Position numbers and translations under genes: made by a program. The notes beneath the pieces are model-generated. The model saw only the letters and a list, made by a program, of their open reading frames with translations, searched no databases and was not told the DNA's origin. Shown here in pieces: positions 27,255 through 35,221 of a stretch of DNA of 64,000 bases (positions within the stretch are counted from its first letter, which is position 1; every line of letters begins with the position of its first letter). The stretch is from Veillonella absiana (GTDB taxonomy: Bacteria; Bacillota; Negativicutes; Veillonellales; Veillonellaceae), in NCBI RefSeq assembly GCF_032970905.1, contig NZ_JAWJZA010000004.1; one strand, written 5' to 3'.

Positions 27255-28120
27255 AATTCGTTTGCTAACTCCGCTTGGTGTATATCGGTACCGATGACTG
27301 TTAATCCAATGGTTGAAAGCTCGGTAGGCGTAATATTCGTATAGTTTAGACCATGTTGTATTTCTACATTGCCGGTGTCAGTAGGTAGAACACCTTTGGC
27401 ACGTAAAATAGTGGATGGAAGGTCTTTGAAATAGTTAGCCCATTGTTCTTCACTACGAGGTGCAATGTCCGTAAAGCTGAAGGTAGAAAAGACATGGTCG
27501 GCACTATGGCCATGATGGTGTGCACTATGGTGCTCATGACAGCATTCGTGATTGTGCTCATGGTGATGGTCACTGTGACAAGTTTCCTCGGAGTATACCG
27601 TGGGCTGCAATGACTCTGTAATGTACTCGAGTACATTAATATCTGCCCAATCCTCTGTGTGGATAGGGGCTGATGGATTGAGTTCTCGCAATAAGTTTAT
27701 GGTAAGCTCAACTTGCTCTGGTAATTCTTGATGTGTTAGGAATAGGGCGTCCCCATGAGCCACCTGATCCTTGAAGAATTCACCAAAGTTTCGGATAAAC
27801 AATGGCGCATTTGTAGCATCGATGATAGTAATAGCTGCTTGCACATGTGCGATGGCGGTGATTTCGGGACTTTCACAGGCGGAGAGAATATCACTCAATT
27901 TACCAACGCCTGATGTTTCGATATAAATGGCATCTACGTCCAGTTGATCTAATGTTTGTAAAAGGGCCGTTTTAAAGTCCCCTTGGAGGCTACAACAAAT
28001 GCAACCTGAGGTGAGTTCACGAATGTTGACGCCTGTCGTTCCCAACAGTTGCGTGTCGAAGTTAACTTGGCCAAAATCATTTTCAATGATTAAAATGCGA
28101 CAAATGCGACTGAGTTGCAT
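27242..28120 (-). pseudogene. G3E-family metallochaperone lacking its P-loop
   Basis: 292 codons. The protein keeps IIENDFGQVNFD, the metal-binding GCICC motif (TSGCICCSLQGDF), ETSGVGKLSD, and a long His/Cys-rich stretch (SDHHHEHNHECCHEHH) typical of zinc or nickel GTPases of the CobW/YjiA group. The roughly 35 N-terminal residues that carry GxxxxGKT are absent; the frame upstream runs into the msrAB terminator without a P-loop. No convincing RBS precedes the ATG. It overlaps the next gene by 13 bp. I infer an N-terminal deletion; a regulatory metal-binding role for the remainder cannot be excluded. Confidence 0.7.
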
Positions 28121-28141
28121 ATAGAGAATATATAGAGTTTG

Positions 28142-28177
28142 TAAAATAAAAACAGCCGTACTGTCATGACGGCTGTT
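28142..28177 (-). terminator. Rho-independent terminator of msrAB
   Basis: On the minus strand AACAGCCGT pairs with ACGGCTGTT, followed by TTTTATTTT. It lies directly upstream of the truncated G3E gene. Confidence 0.82.
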
Positions 28178-28274
28178 GATAATGTAAATAGACGGGCTTG
28201 TATTACCCGTAGTTTTATAGATTTATACCTGGTGAGATTTATAGTTTTATACGTATGGCTATACTTGTGTTGCA

Positions 28275-29231
28275 TTATCCGTGATGACGGCTCACATAAC
28301 CCGTTAAATAGCCGTAGCCTTCTCGGTCCATATCCTCTAGCGGAATGAATCGAAGGGAGGCGCCATTAATACAATAGCGAAGTCCACCCAGTTCTCTTGG
28401 ACCATCCTCGAATACATGACCAAGGTGGGCATTGCCAATGCGACTACGCACTTCGAAGCGTTCCATGCCATGGGTGGAGTCGCGATAATAATTCATCACC
28501 TCAGAGCTGATAGGGGCAGCGAAACTTGGCCAACCACAGCCAGACTCAAATTTATCATTAGAGAAAAATAGAGGCTCACCAGAGGTAATATCCACATAGA
28601 TGCCTGGCTTGAATTCCGATGTATATTCATGGGTGAAAGGACGTTCTGTGGCACTATGTTGTGTTACTTCATATTCTAAATCCGATAGATTTGCTTGTAA
28701 CTCGCTTTCACTCATTTTTTGATACGTATCGAGGTCGATGAGTGGTTCCTCAGCTTTGGTTAAATTAATGTGACAATAGCCACCAGGATTTTTCTCCAAA
28801 TAGTCTTGGTGATATTCTTCAGCTTTTACGAAATTTTCTAATGGTTTAACCTCAATAGCGAATGATTGGGCATAGAGGTCTTGTAATTTCTTTAATACGT
28901 CCTCTATGACGGACTTGTCAGTATCATTAGTATAATAGAGACCACTGCGGTATTGGATACCTACATCATTGCCTTGTTTATTAATGGTGAAAGGATCTAC
29001 CACTCGGAAATAATATTGGATGATATGACGGAGAGCGAGTACATCAGCATCGTAGATGAGTTTGATAGTTTCAGCATGACCGCTACCATGGCATACTTCT
29101 TCATATGTTGTAGTATTTGTAGGACCATTTGCATAGCCACTGTCTACAGAGATAACTCCAGGAATTGCTTTGAAATAGGCCTCAAGGCCCCAGAAACAGC
29201 CTCCGGCTAAATAGATTGTTTGTGTATTCAT
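28275..29231 (-). CDS. msrAB: Fused peptide methionine sulfoxide reductase MsrA/MsrB
   Basis: 318 residues. The N-terminal MsrA domain has the catalytic GGCFWGLEAYF near residues 9-19. The C-terminal MsrB domain has SGCGWPSFAAPI, RSRIGNAHLGHVFEDGP, and the catalytic cysteine in LRYCINGASLRFIP. It repairs both sulfoxide stereoisomers. The start at 29231 is preferred, with GAGGT seven bases upstream; an ATG eight codons earlier has no RBS. No signal peptide is seen, so it acts in the cytoplasm. Confidence 0.94.
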   Translation of the reverse strand: MNTQTIYLAGGCFWGLEAYFKAIPGVISVDSGYANGPTNTTTYEEVCHGSGHAETIKLIYDADVLALRHIIQYYFRVVDPFTINKQGNDVGIQYRSGLYYTNDTDKSVIEDVLKKLQDLYAQSFAIEVKPLENFVKAEEYHQDYLEKNPGGYCHINLTKAEEPLIDLDTYQKMSESELQANLSDLEYEVTQHSATERPFTHEYTSEFKPGIYVDITSGEPLFFSNDKFESGCGWPSFAAPISSEVMNYYRDSTHGMERFEVRSRIGNAHLGHVFEDGPRELGGLRYCINGASLRFIPLEDMDREGYGYLTGYVSRHHG

Positions 29232-29554
29232 TGTATATACCTCATAGAAAAGCAAATGTATAGGACGGCAAAATAAGATACATAGGAACGTAAATTTAAT
29301 TATTTGATAGGACAGTAAATTTAATTATTTAGATGTATTAATCATATACTGAATGGATTGACTATGCAATACTTGTGTAGGTATACAAGCTCAGAGAATA
29401 TACGTATAATGAATATATTATTGAAACAGGACATTGTTCCTGTTCCTGGTTTGTAATTACTTTGATTACCAGTAGTTATTTGTTGATAGCATTATTGTAA
29501 ATCGTAATCATAGTTGAAGCATTTGGAGTACCTAATGTTGGGGTAAGAGGAGTT
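29232..29554. other. Divergent intergenic region with tandem repeats
   Basis: No gene is seen. It separates msrAB (minus) from the FetAB-like operon (plus) and must hold both promoters. A 25-bp tandem repeat lies at 29282-29331 near the msrAB start. I could not assign promoters with confidence. Confidence 0.55.
29282..29331. repeat. Two tandem 25-bp repeats upstream of msrAB
   Basis: Units at 29282-29306 and 29307-29331 match at 22 of 25 positions and share GTAAATTTAATTATTT. A third, weaker copy of the ATAGGACG start lies one unit further towards msrAB. They lie 51-100 bases before the msrAB start codon and could be an operator. Confidence 0.7.
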
Positions 29555-30211
29555 ATGGCATATTTAGAATTTGATCATGTATCCTTTGTAGATGGTCCTA
29601 TAAAGGTATTACATGATATATCGCTTACCATAGATAAAGGTGAGTTTATTTCCATTGTGGGCCCATCTGGCAGTGGTAAAAGTACATTTTTGAAACTTTG
29701 TAGTGATTTGATTAGTCATACAGAGGGCACTATCATGTTTGATGGTAAAAAAATAGAAGACTATGAACCTTGTGAATATCGTGGGCGTGTGGGGTATTGT
29801 TTTCAAGAGGCCTATTTATTTGGTGAAACTGTGGAGGATAATATCAAGTTTCCGTACATCATTAAAACTAAAGATATAGATATGGAACGTGTCACAAAAT
29901 TATTTGACTTATTTCATATGTCATTAGAGTATTTACATAAGAAAAATACAGCCTTATCAGGTGGGGAAAAACAGCGTATCTGTTTGATTCGTAGTTTGTT
30001 ATTTGAACCAGAGGTGTTATTGGTGGATGAAGTAACATCTGCCCTCGACCAGGAAAATACATTGCTCGTGGAATCTGTGTTAGAGCATTTGCATAAACAA
30101 CATGGTATGACAATTCTGATGGTTACTCATAATGAAGAACAAAGTAGACGACATGTGAATCGTAGAATCACCATTGAATCTGGTCATGTGGCAAAATGGG
30201 AGGAGTTTTAA
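29555..30211 (+). CDS. fetA: ABC transporter ATP-binding protein (FetA/YbbL-like)
   Basis: 218 residues. Walker A is GPSGSGKSTFLK (about residues 36-47), the signature LSGGEKQRICLIRSLL (about 143-158), and Walker B VLLVDEVTSALDQ. It overlaps the permease gene by one base (TAATG). In E. coli the pair FetAB exports iron and helps oxidative-stress resistance; the neighbouring msrAB fits a stress role, but the substrate is inferred. Confidence 0.85.
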   Translation: MAYLEFDHVSFVDGPIKVLHDISLTIDKGEFISIVGPSGSGKSTFLKLCSDLISHTEGTIMFDGKKIEDYEPCEYRGRVGYCFQEAYLFGETVEDNIKFPYIIKTKDIDMERVTKLFDLFHMSLEYLHKKNTALSGGEKQRICLIRSLLFEPEVLLVDEVTSALDQENTLLVESVLEHLHKQHGMTILMVTHNEEQSRRHVNRRITIESGHVAKWEEF

Positions 30212-30975
30212 TGGAAAACTTTCATGCTATATCCTTTGAAAACCTCTTGTTAGCCTCTAGTTTGGTACTCATTACATTATTATTTTCCTATCGCCAGCAC
30301 TTGCATTTGGAAAAGGATATTATCATCAGCGCTTTGCGTGCCACAGTTCAGCTCGTTATCATGGGGTATATTTTAAATTATCTCTTTAGTTTCAAACATC
30401 CATTATTTACATTAGGAGTACTCCTAGTGATGATGGGGAATGCATCCTATAATGCAGCTAAACGAGGTCGGGGCATCAAGAATGTACAAGCTATATCTTT
30501 TGTGGCTATAGCCGTAGGTGCGACCATTACATTGTCGATTTTGGTGTTGTCTGGTATTTTGCAATTTAATGCCTATCAAATGATTCCAGTAGGTGGCATG
30601 GTCATTAGCGGTGGTATGATTGCTATTGGTTTGTGCTATCGTCAGATGCTAAATAGTTTCCAATCTCGACATCAAGAGGTGGAAATTAAATTGGCCCTCG
30701 GTGCTACGGTGAAAGAAGCATCTATGGATATTTTGCGTGATGCTATAAAAACAGGTATACAACCGACCATCGATTCGGCCAAAACATTAGGCATTGTATC
30801 ATTACCTGGTATGATGACTGGCTTGATTCTAGCTGGGTTACCTCCGGTGGAGGCTATAAAATACCAAATTATGGTTACATTTATGTCCTTAGCCACAACC
30901 TCTATGGCATCCTTTATTGCTTGTTATTTGGCCTATAAAGGGTTCTTTAATGAAAGACAACAATTAGAGAAGTAA
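30211..30975 (+). CDS. fetB: ABC transporter permease (FetB/YbbM, UPF0014)
   Basis: 254 residues with about seven hydrophobic segments. The family signature region has LGATVKEAS and the late GLPPVEAIKYQIMV. The ATG at 30211 is chosen because GGAGGAG lies five bases upstream; an in-frame ATG 15 bases earlier is inside that RBS. It forms one transporter with the upstream ATPase. Confidence 0.87.
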   Translation: MENFHAISFENLLLASSLVLITLLFSYRQHLHLEKDIIISALRATVQLVIMGYILNYLFSFKHPLFTLGVLLVMMGNASYNAAKRGRGIKNVQAISFVAIAVGATITLSILVLSGILQFNAYQMIPVGGMVISGGMIAIGLCYRQMLNSFQSRHQEVEIKLALGATVKEASMDILRDAIKTGIQPTIDSAKTLGIVSLPGMMTGLILAGLPPVEAIKYQIMVTFMSLATTSMASFIACYLAYKGFFNERQQLEK

Positions 30976-30981
30976 TTTGAC

Positions 30982-31008
30982 AGGAACCTTCCCAGGAGGG
31001 TTCCTTTT
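30982..31008 (+). terminator. Rho-independent terminator of fetAB
   Basis: AGGAACC pairs with GGGTTCCT, followed by TTT. The stem is short but GC-containing. Confidence 0.7.
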
Positions 31009-31058
31009 AGTTTACCTTTGAAATATGGTACAATAAATCGATAGAAAGGGTGACACAC

Positions 31059-31598
31059 ATGATTAAACAAGTTCTCGTAGTAGAAGGAAAATCTGATATT
31101 CAACGTATAGCACAAGCGGTAGAGGCCGATTGCATTGCTACAGAAGGGTTTACCCTTCGCAAGGCAGTACTTGAAACGATTCGTGTGGCCTATGAAAAAC
31201 GAGGTATTATCATTCTTACAGATCCTGATACAGCAGGAGAGCGGATTAGGCGGTTTTTGACGAAGAAATTCCCTAATGCACAACATGCCTTTGTACCACG
31301 AGACGAAGCCTTCGCCAATGATGATATTGGCATTGAACAGGCATCACCAGAATCCATTCGCAAGGCCCTAGAGGTCCTACATATCGAATTATTAGAGTCA
31401 TCCTATGAATTTACTAGCCAAGATATGGTGCGTTATGAATTGTCTGGATTTCCCAATAGTGTTGCAAATCGCGCTCGTGTCGGTGCAGCACTTGGCATTG
31501 GTTATGGCAATGGGAAACAGTTTTTATATCGATTAAACCATTATGGAATTACTAGAGAGGCTTTCACCAAGGCTGTAGAATTTATACAAGAAGCATAA
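31059..31598 (+). CDS. rnmV: Ribonuclease M5
   Basis: 179 residues, the usual length. The Toprim domain starts KQVLVVEGKSDIQRI and has LTDPDTAGERIR. RNase M5 matures the 5S rRNA 5' and 3' ends. The ATG at 31059 has GAAAGGG upstream; a GTG at 31050 is too near that RBS. It precedes ksgA as in Bacillus. Confidence 0.94.
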   Translation: MIKQVLVVEGKSDIQRIAQAVEADCIATEGFTLRKAVLETIRVAYEKRGIIILTDPDTAGERIRRFLTKKFPNAQHAFVPRDEAFANDDIGIEQASPESIRKALEVLHIELLESSYEFTSQDMVRYELSGFPNSVANRARVGAALGIGYGNGKQFLYRLNHYGITREAFTKAVEFIQEA

Positions 31599-31688
31599 TT
31601 GATATAGTATGCCATTAGTGTAGTTTTGTGTAGTTTTAATACGTAGAAGATTATTATAAAGTAACTGTAGAACAATAGAGGAGCAATT

Positions 31689-32540
31689 ATGTTAGAATCA
31701 ATTATCGCAAGTCCAGAGGTTGTGCATTATGTGTGCAAACGTTTTGGCATTCACATGAGTAAAAAATTGGGCCAAAATTTCCTCATTAAACGTGGGGTTG
31801 TAGATGAAATCGTGCATGCAGCGGATTTAAATGCAGGTGAGCCGGTTCTCGAAATTGGTCCTGGTATTGGTACATTGACACAAGGGTTAGCGCAGAGTGG
31901 GGCCGATGTGACGGCCATTGAGCTAGATCGTCGTTTGCTTGAGGTCCTCGACACGACGCTTGCAGCCTATGATAATGTGCGCATCATCCATGGTGACGTA
32001 TTAAAGCTTGATGTGCCAGACATCATGAATCACAAACAATTCAAGGTGGTGGCCAATTTGCCATACTATATTACAACGCCAATCATTATGTCCCTATTGG
32101 AAAGCAGATTACCTATCGAGCGCATGGTTATGATGGTGCAACGTGAGGTAGCCCTTCGTATGGTGGCAAAACCAGGAACGAAGGACTATGGTGCTTTGTC
32201 CGTGGCGGTTCAATATTACACAGAGCCAGACATCGTTATGGATGTACCGCCTAAGGCGTTTTTGCCAGCTCCGTCTGTAACTAGCGCTGTTATCCGTTGT
32301 GTGTTACGCAAGGAACCACCAGTAGATGTGGTTGATGAAAAATTATTCTTCCGCGTGGTGAAAGCTGGCTTTGAACAACGTCGTAAAACATTCTCCAATA
32401 CGATGAAAACTACAGGACTATCCAAAGAAGAAATTGAGATGATTTTGGAAAAAGCTAATATTGATGGTCAACGTCGAGGGGAAACTTTCTCCTTGCAGGA
32501 ATTTGCAGATGTAGCCAATGCATGGCATAGCATTAAATAG
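31689..32540 (+). CDS. ksgA: 16S rRNA (adenine(1518)-N6/adenine(1519)-N6)-dimethyltransferase
   Basis: 283 residues. After KKLGQNFLIKRGVVDEIV come the SAM motif LEIGPGIGTLTQGLA and the catalytic NLPYYITTPII. It dimethylates two adenines near the 3' end of 16S rRNA. It lies 90 bp downstream of rnmV. GAGGAG precedes the ATG. Confidence 0.96.
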   Translation: MLESIIASPEVVHYVCKRFGIHMSKKLGQNFLIKRGVVDEIVHAADLNAGEPVLEIGPGIGTLTQGLAQSGADVTAIELDRRLLEVLDTTLAAYDNVRIIHGDVLKLDVPDIMNHKQFKVVANLPYYITTPIIMSLLESRLPIERMVMMVQREVALRMVAKPGTKDYGALSVAVQYYTEPDIVMDVPPKAFLPAPSVTSAVIRCVLRKEPPVDVVDEKLFFRVVKAGFEQRRKTFSNTMKTTGLSKEEIEMILEKANIDGQRRGETFSLQEFADVANAWHSIK

Positions 32541-32615
32541 GTAAATCTTTTATTATATAGAAGAAAACTTTTATTGATGTGGTGAATGTATTACATTTAT
32601 AAAATGTAGCCAGTA

Positions 32616-32707
32616 TAGCCTCAGTGGGAGTATGAACTACTGCTAATATTAGACTGAATTAATCTAATGGTAGCGAGATAGTTTTATATTCCGGCTGAGG
32701 CTTTTTT
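32616..32707 (+). terminator. Extended multi-stem hairpin ending in a T run
   Basis: AGCCTCAG (32617-32624) pairs with CTGAGGCT (32695-32702) before a T run. Inside, GGGA/TTCC, AACTA/TAGTT, GCTA/TAGC and ATTAG/CTAAT stack into one long arm. A near-consensus promoter lies just downstream (32725-32753), so this is more likely the ksgA terminator or a small RNA than a leader of the next gene. I recognise no riboswitch class. Confidence 0.6.
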
Positions 32708-32724
32708 GATATTAAAAATATATA

Positions 32725-32753
32725 TTGAAATATCTCGATGTAGAGGTTATAAT
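32725..32753 (+). promoter_or_regulatory. Promoter of the dioxygenase gene
   Basis: TTGAAA (32725-32730) and TATAAT (32748-32753) are exactly 17 bases apart, 56 bases before the start codon. Confidence 0.65.
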
Positions 32754-32808
32754 GAGGTTAGAAAAAGTTGTATGCAATATATCCAAATAGTTGAAAGAAG
32801 GTTATACA

Positions 32809-33597
32809 ATGAATAGAAAAATGCCTGTATTATTTATCGGTCATGGATCACCGATGAATGCCATAGAAGATAATCAAGCTAGTCGCAGTTGGACGGCCTT
32901 GGGGAAAGATATTACAGATAACTATGGCAAGCCTAAAGCCATTGTAGTAGTGTCTGCCCATTGGGCTACTAAAGGCACGTATGTGCGTGTGGCTGATAAG
33001 AATCCGCAAATTTATGATATGTATGGATTTCCACAACCTTTATATGATATTAAATATGAACCTCCAGGGGAACCAGGACTGGCTAAACGTGTATTAACAA
33101 TGCTTGATGGTATCGCTGTTGGTACAACAGACTGGGGTATTGATCATGGAGTTTGGACAGAACTCATGTATATGTACCCTGATGCGGATATTCCAGTGGT
33201 CATCATTAGCACAGATATGACATCTGGGCCTGAGATTTTGGTGGAAATTGGTAAACGATTACAGTCGTTGCGAGATGAACAAATTTTAGTGATGGCTAGT
33301 GGTAATGTAGTACATAATTTGAGAGATATTTCTTTTGAGACACCGGAAGGTTTTGATTGGGCAAACCAATTTGATGAAAGTATCCGCGACGCCATTTTGA
33401 ATAAAGCATATGATGTACCAGTTCATTATAACCAATTAGAGGGGGCTCAAAAAGCTGTGCCAACACCAGACCATTACTATCCGTTATTGGCTGCCATCGG
33501 TGCTAGTGCTGACGACGATATTATTAGTGTATGGAATGATTATCGTGAACTGGGATCTTTATCTATGACATCGTATCGATGGGATACAGTGAAATAA
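32809..33597 (+). CDS. LigB/YgiD-type extradiol (DOPA) dioxygenase family protein
   Basis: 262 residues. Metal-ligand histidines lie in FIGHGSPMNAI and VSAHWATKG, with later conserved DHGVWTEL and SGNVVHNLR. The family cleaves catechols such as DOPA using oxygen; in an anaerobe the physiological substrate is unclear. GAAAGAAGG precedes the ATG at 32809; an in-frame TTG 18 bases upstream is less likely. It has its own promoter and a terminator. Confidence 0.87.
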   Translation: MNRKMPVLFIGHGSPMNAIEDNQASRSWTALGKDITDNYGKPKAIVVVSAHWATKGTYVRVADKNPQIYDMYGFPQPLYDIKYEPPGEPGLAKRVLTMLDGIAVGTTDWGIDHGVWTELMYMYPDADIPVVIISTDMTSGPEILVEIGKRLQSLRDEQILVMASGNVVHNLRDISFETPEGFDWANQFDESIRDAILNKAYDVPVHYNQLEGAQKAVPTPDHYYPLLAAIGASADDDIISVWNDYRELGSLSMTSYRWDTVK

Positions 33598-33666
33598 ATA
33601 GGGGCGCTATAATGCATGGTGCGGTTGCCTTGGTCATTGATAGAAACTCTAAATTTAATATAGAAG

Positions 33667-33695
33667 AAAAGCCCTCGGCAATGCCGAGGGCTTTT
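33667..33695. terminator. Bidirectional terminator
   Basis: AAAAGCCCTCGGC and GCCGAGGGCTTTT form a perfect 13-bp stem with a 3-base loop, serving the dioxygenase gene and gltS, which converge here. Confidence 0.93.
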
Positions 33696-33716
33696 ACTAT
33701 AGGAACATTACATATG

Positions 33717-34964
33717 TTAAATAACTAAATTACCCATGAATGTGATAAGGAAGGCATTAGTAAAGTCAATCAAGAATGCACCAACGAGGGATACAACGAG
33801 CCATGCACGAGGGGATGGACCGTGAACACCAGCAAGGGATAACATATTAACTAATGCATTTGGTGTCGCACCAAGGCCAAAACCTATGGCACCAGTACCC
33901 ATCATTACAGCATCGTAGTTACGACCGAAAATCCAGAATATGAGGTATGCGAAGATAACAATAAGAACCATTTGTGCCAACAAGATCGCTAGGAGTGGTA
34001 ATGCTAGATCCACAAGCTGAACTAGTTTCAAGCTATTGATGGCCATAGTTACGAATAAGCTAAGTGCTACATTGGATACTGCATCCAGAGCCGTATCATT
34101 TACTTTATATGTTCCAGAGAAATCGCCAAAGTTACGAATACATGTAGCAACGATCATGGAACCGATGTAGGCAGGAAGAGGACCAACGGCTACCGATAAA
34201 CCAGCACTTACCAGTGTACCGATACCAAGGGCTAAGCCAATCCACATACAAATAGTTAATAAGTCTTGAGAAGTAAACCCTCTGGATGGTTCGATTTTGT
34301 CTTCGATATCTTGGATACCTTCATTATCCAATGTTTCAGGTGTATCGTACGGTGTCTTTACCTTGTGCATTTTAATAATACGTTCACCTACTGGAGCACC
34401 TAGAACAGTACCGGCTACCATACCGAAGGTGGCTGCAGCAATGGCTGCTGTTGCGGTACCAGGGACTCCTGATAGGGTTTCGTAATGAGGTCCAAAAGCG
34501 CTAGCTGTACCTAATCCGCCCATCATGGATACGGAACCAGCCATGACACCTAAGATTGGTTCAATACCCATAGATTTGGCAATAATGATGCCCGCACCAT
34601 TTTGAAATACAATCCAGATGGTACAAACAATCCAAAAGAAGATGATACCAATACCACCCTTTTTGAGGACCTTTAAACTAGCCATTAAACCGATTGTTGT
34701 AAAGAATGCCAACATTAAGAAGGTTTGTAGGGAACTGTCAAAGGAAATATTGACAATTTTATAATACGATAATGCCGCTGCAATGAATGCAAATGGCAGG
34801 CCCCCTACAGCTGGAGCTGGCATACAAAGGCGTTGCAGTGTCTTGGAATGTTTATTTATCCAAGTGCCAATGAACAATGTGATAACTGCAAGGCCTACAG
34901 TTTGAATCATGGACAACTTGAGTGCCCAGACTCCGTCAACTAACTTTAGATCAATTAGAGACAT
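33717..34964 (-). CDS. gltS: Sodium/glutamate symporter
   Basis: 415 residues with about 11-12 hydrophobic segments. Conserved family features are MPAPAVGGLPFA, GSVSMMGGLGTASAFGP (re-entrant loop) and GFGLGATPNALVNM (second re-entrant loop). It imports glutamate with sodium. AAAAGGAG lies upstream of the ATG. Gene neighbours give no further hint; it is convergent with the dioxygenase gene. Confidence 0.94.
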   Translation of the reverse strand: MSLIDLKLVDGVWALKLSMIQTVGLAVITLFIGTWINKHSKTLQRLCMPAPAVGGLPFAFIAAALSYYKIVNISFDSSLQTFLMLAFFTTIGLMASLKVLKKGGIGIIFFWIVCTIWIVFQNGAGIIIAKSMGIEPILGVMAGSVSMMGGLGTASAFGPHYETLSGVPGTATAAIAAATFGMVAGTVLGAPVGERIIKMHKVKTPYDTPETLDNEGIQDIEDKIEPSRGFTSQDLLTICMWIGLALGIGTLVSAGLSVAVGPLPAYIGSMIVATCIRNFGDFSGTYKVNDTALDAVSNVALSLFVTMAINSLKLVQLVDLALPLLAILLAQMVLIVIFAYLIFWIFGRNYDAVMMGTGAIGFGLGATPNALVNMLSLAGVHGPSPRAWLVVSLVGAFLIDFTNAFLITFMGNLVI

Positions 34965-35159
34965 AGAATCACTCCTTTTCTATACATATGTTGATTTTAT
35001 TTTAGCATAAAAATACCGTCTATTCCATAAGGACAATTGATGAGAGTGATAACATTATTTTATAGGCGGTATAACTGAAAGGAGATAAAACTATAATAAA
35101 AATTATAGAAATAAAACGTGCATTCCCAATGTACAAATGTGTGATTGGAATAGAGACCT

Positions 35160-35201
35160 AATAAAAAGAAAAAGAGACTCTATTGGTTAAGATAGAGCCT
35201 C
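35160..35201 (-). terminator. Rho-independent terminator of prfC
   Basis: On the minus strand GAGGCTCTA pairs with TAGAGTCTC (one G-T pair), followed by T-rich sequence. Confidence 0.75.
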
Positions 35202-35221
35202 CCTTTAAGAGGAAAGAGTCC

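Noticed and set aside
32616..32707. Riboswitch for the dioxygenase gene
   Set aside because: A near-consensus promoter lies downstream of the structure, so it would not be part of that mRNA.
33612..33728. Short frame of 38 codons between the dioxygenase gene and gltS
   Set aside because: It runs straight through a perfect bidirectional terminator and has no RBS.
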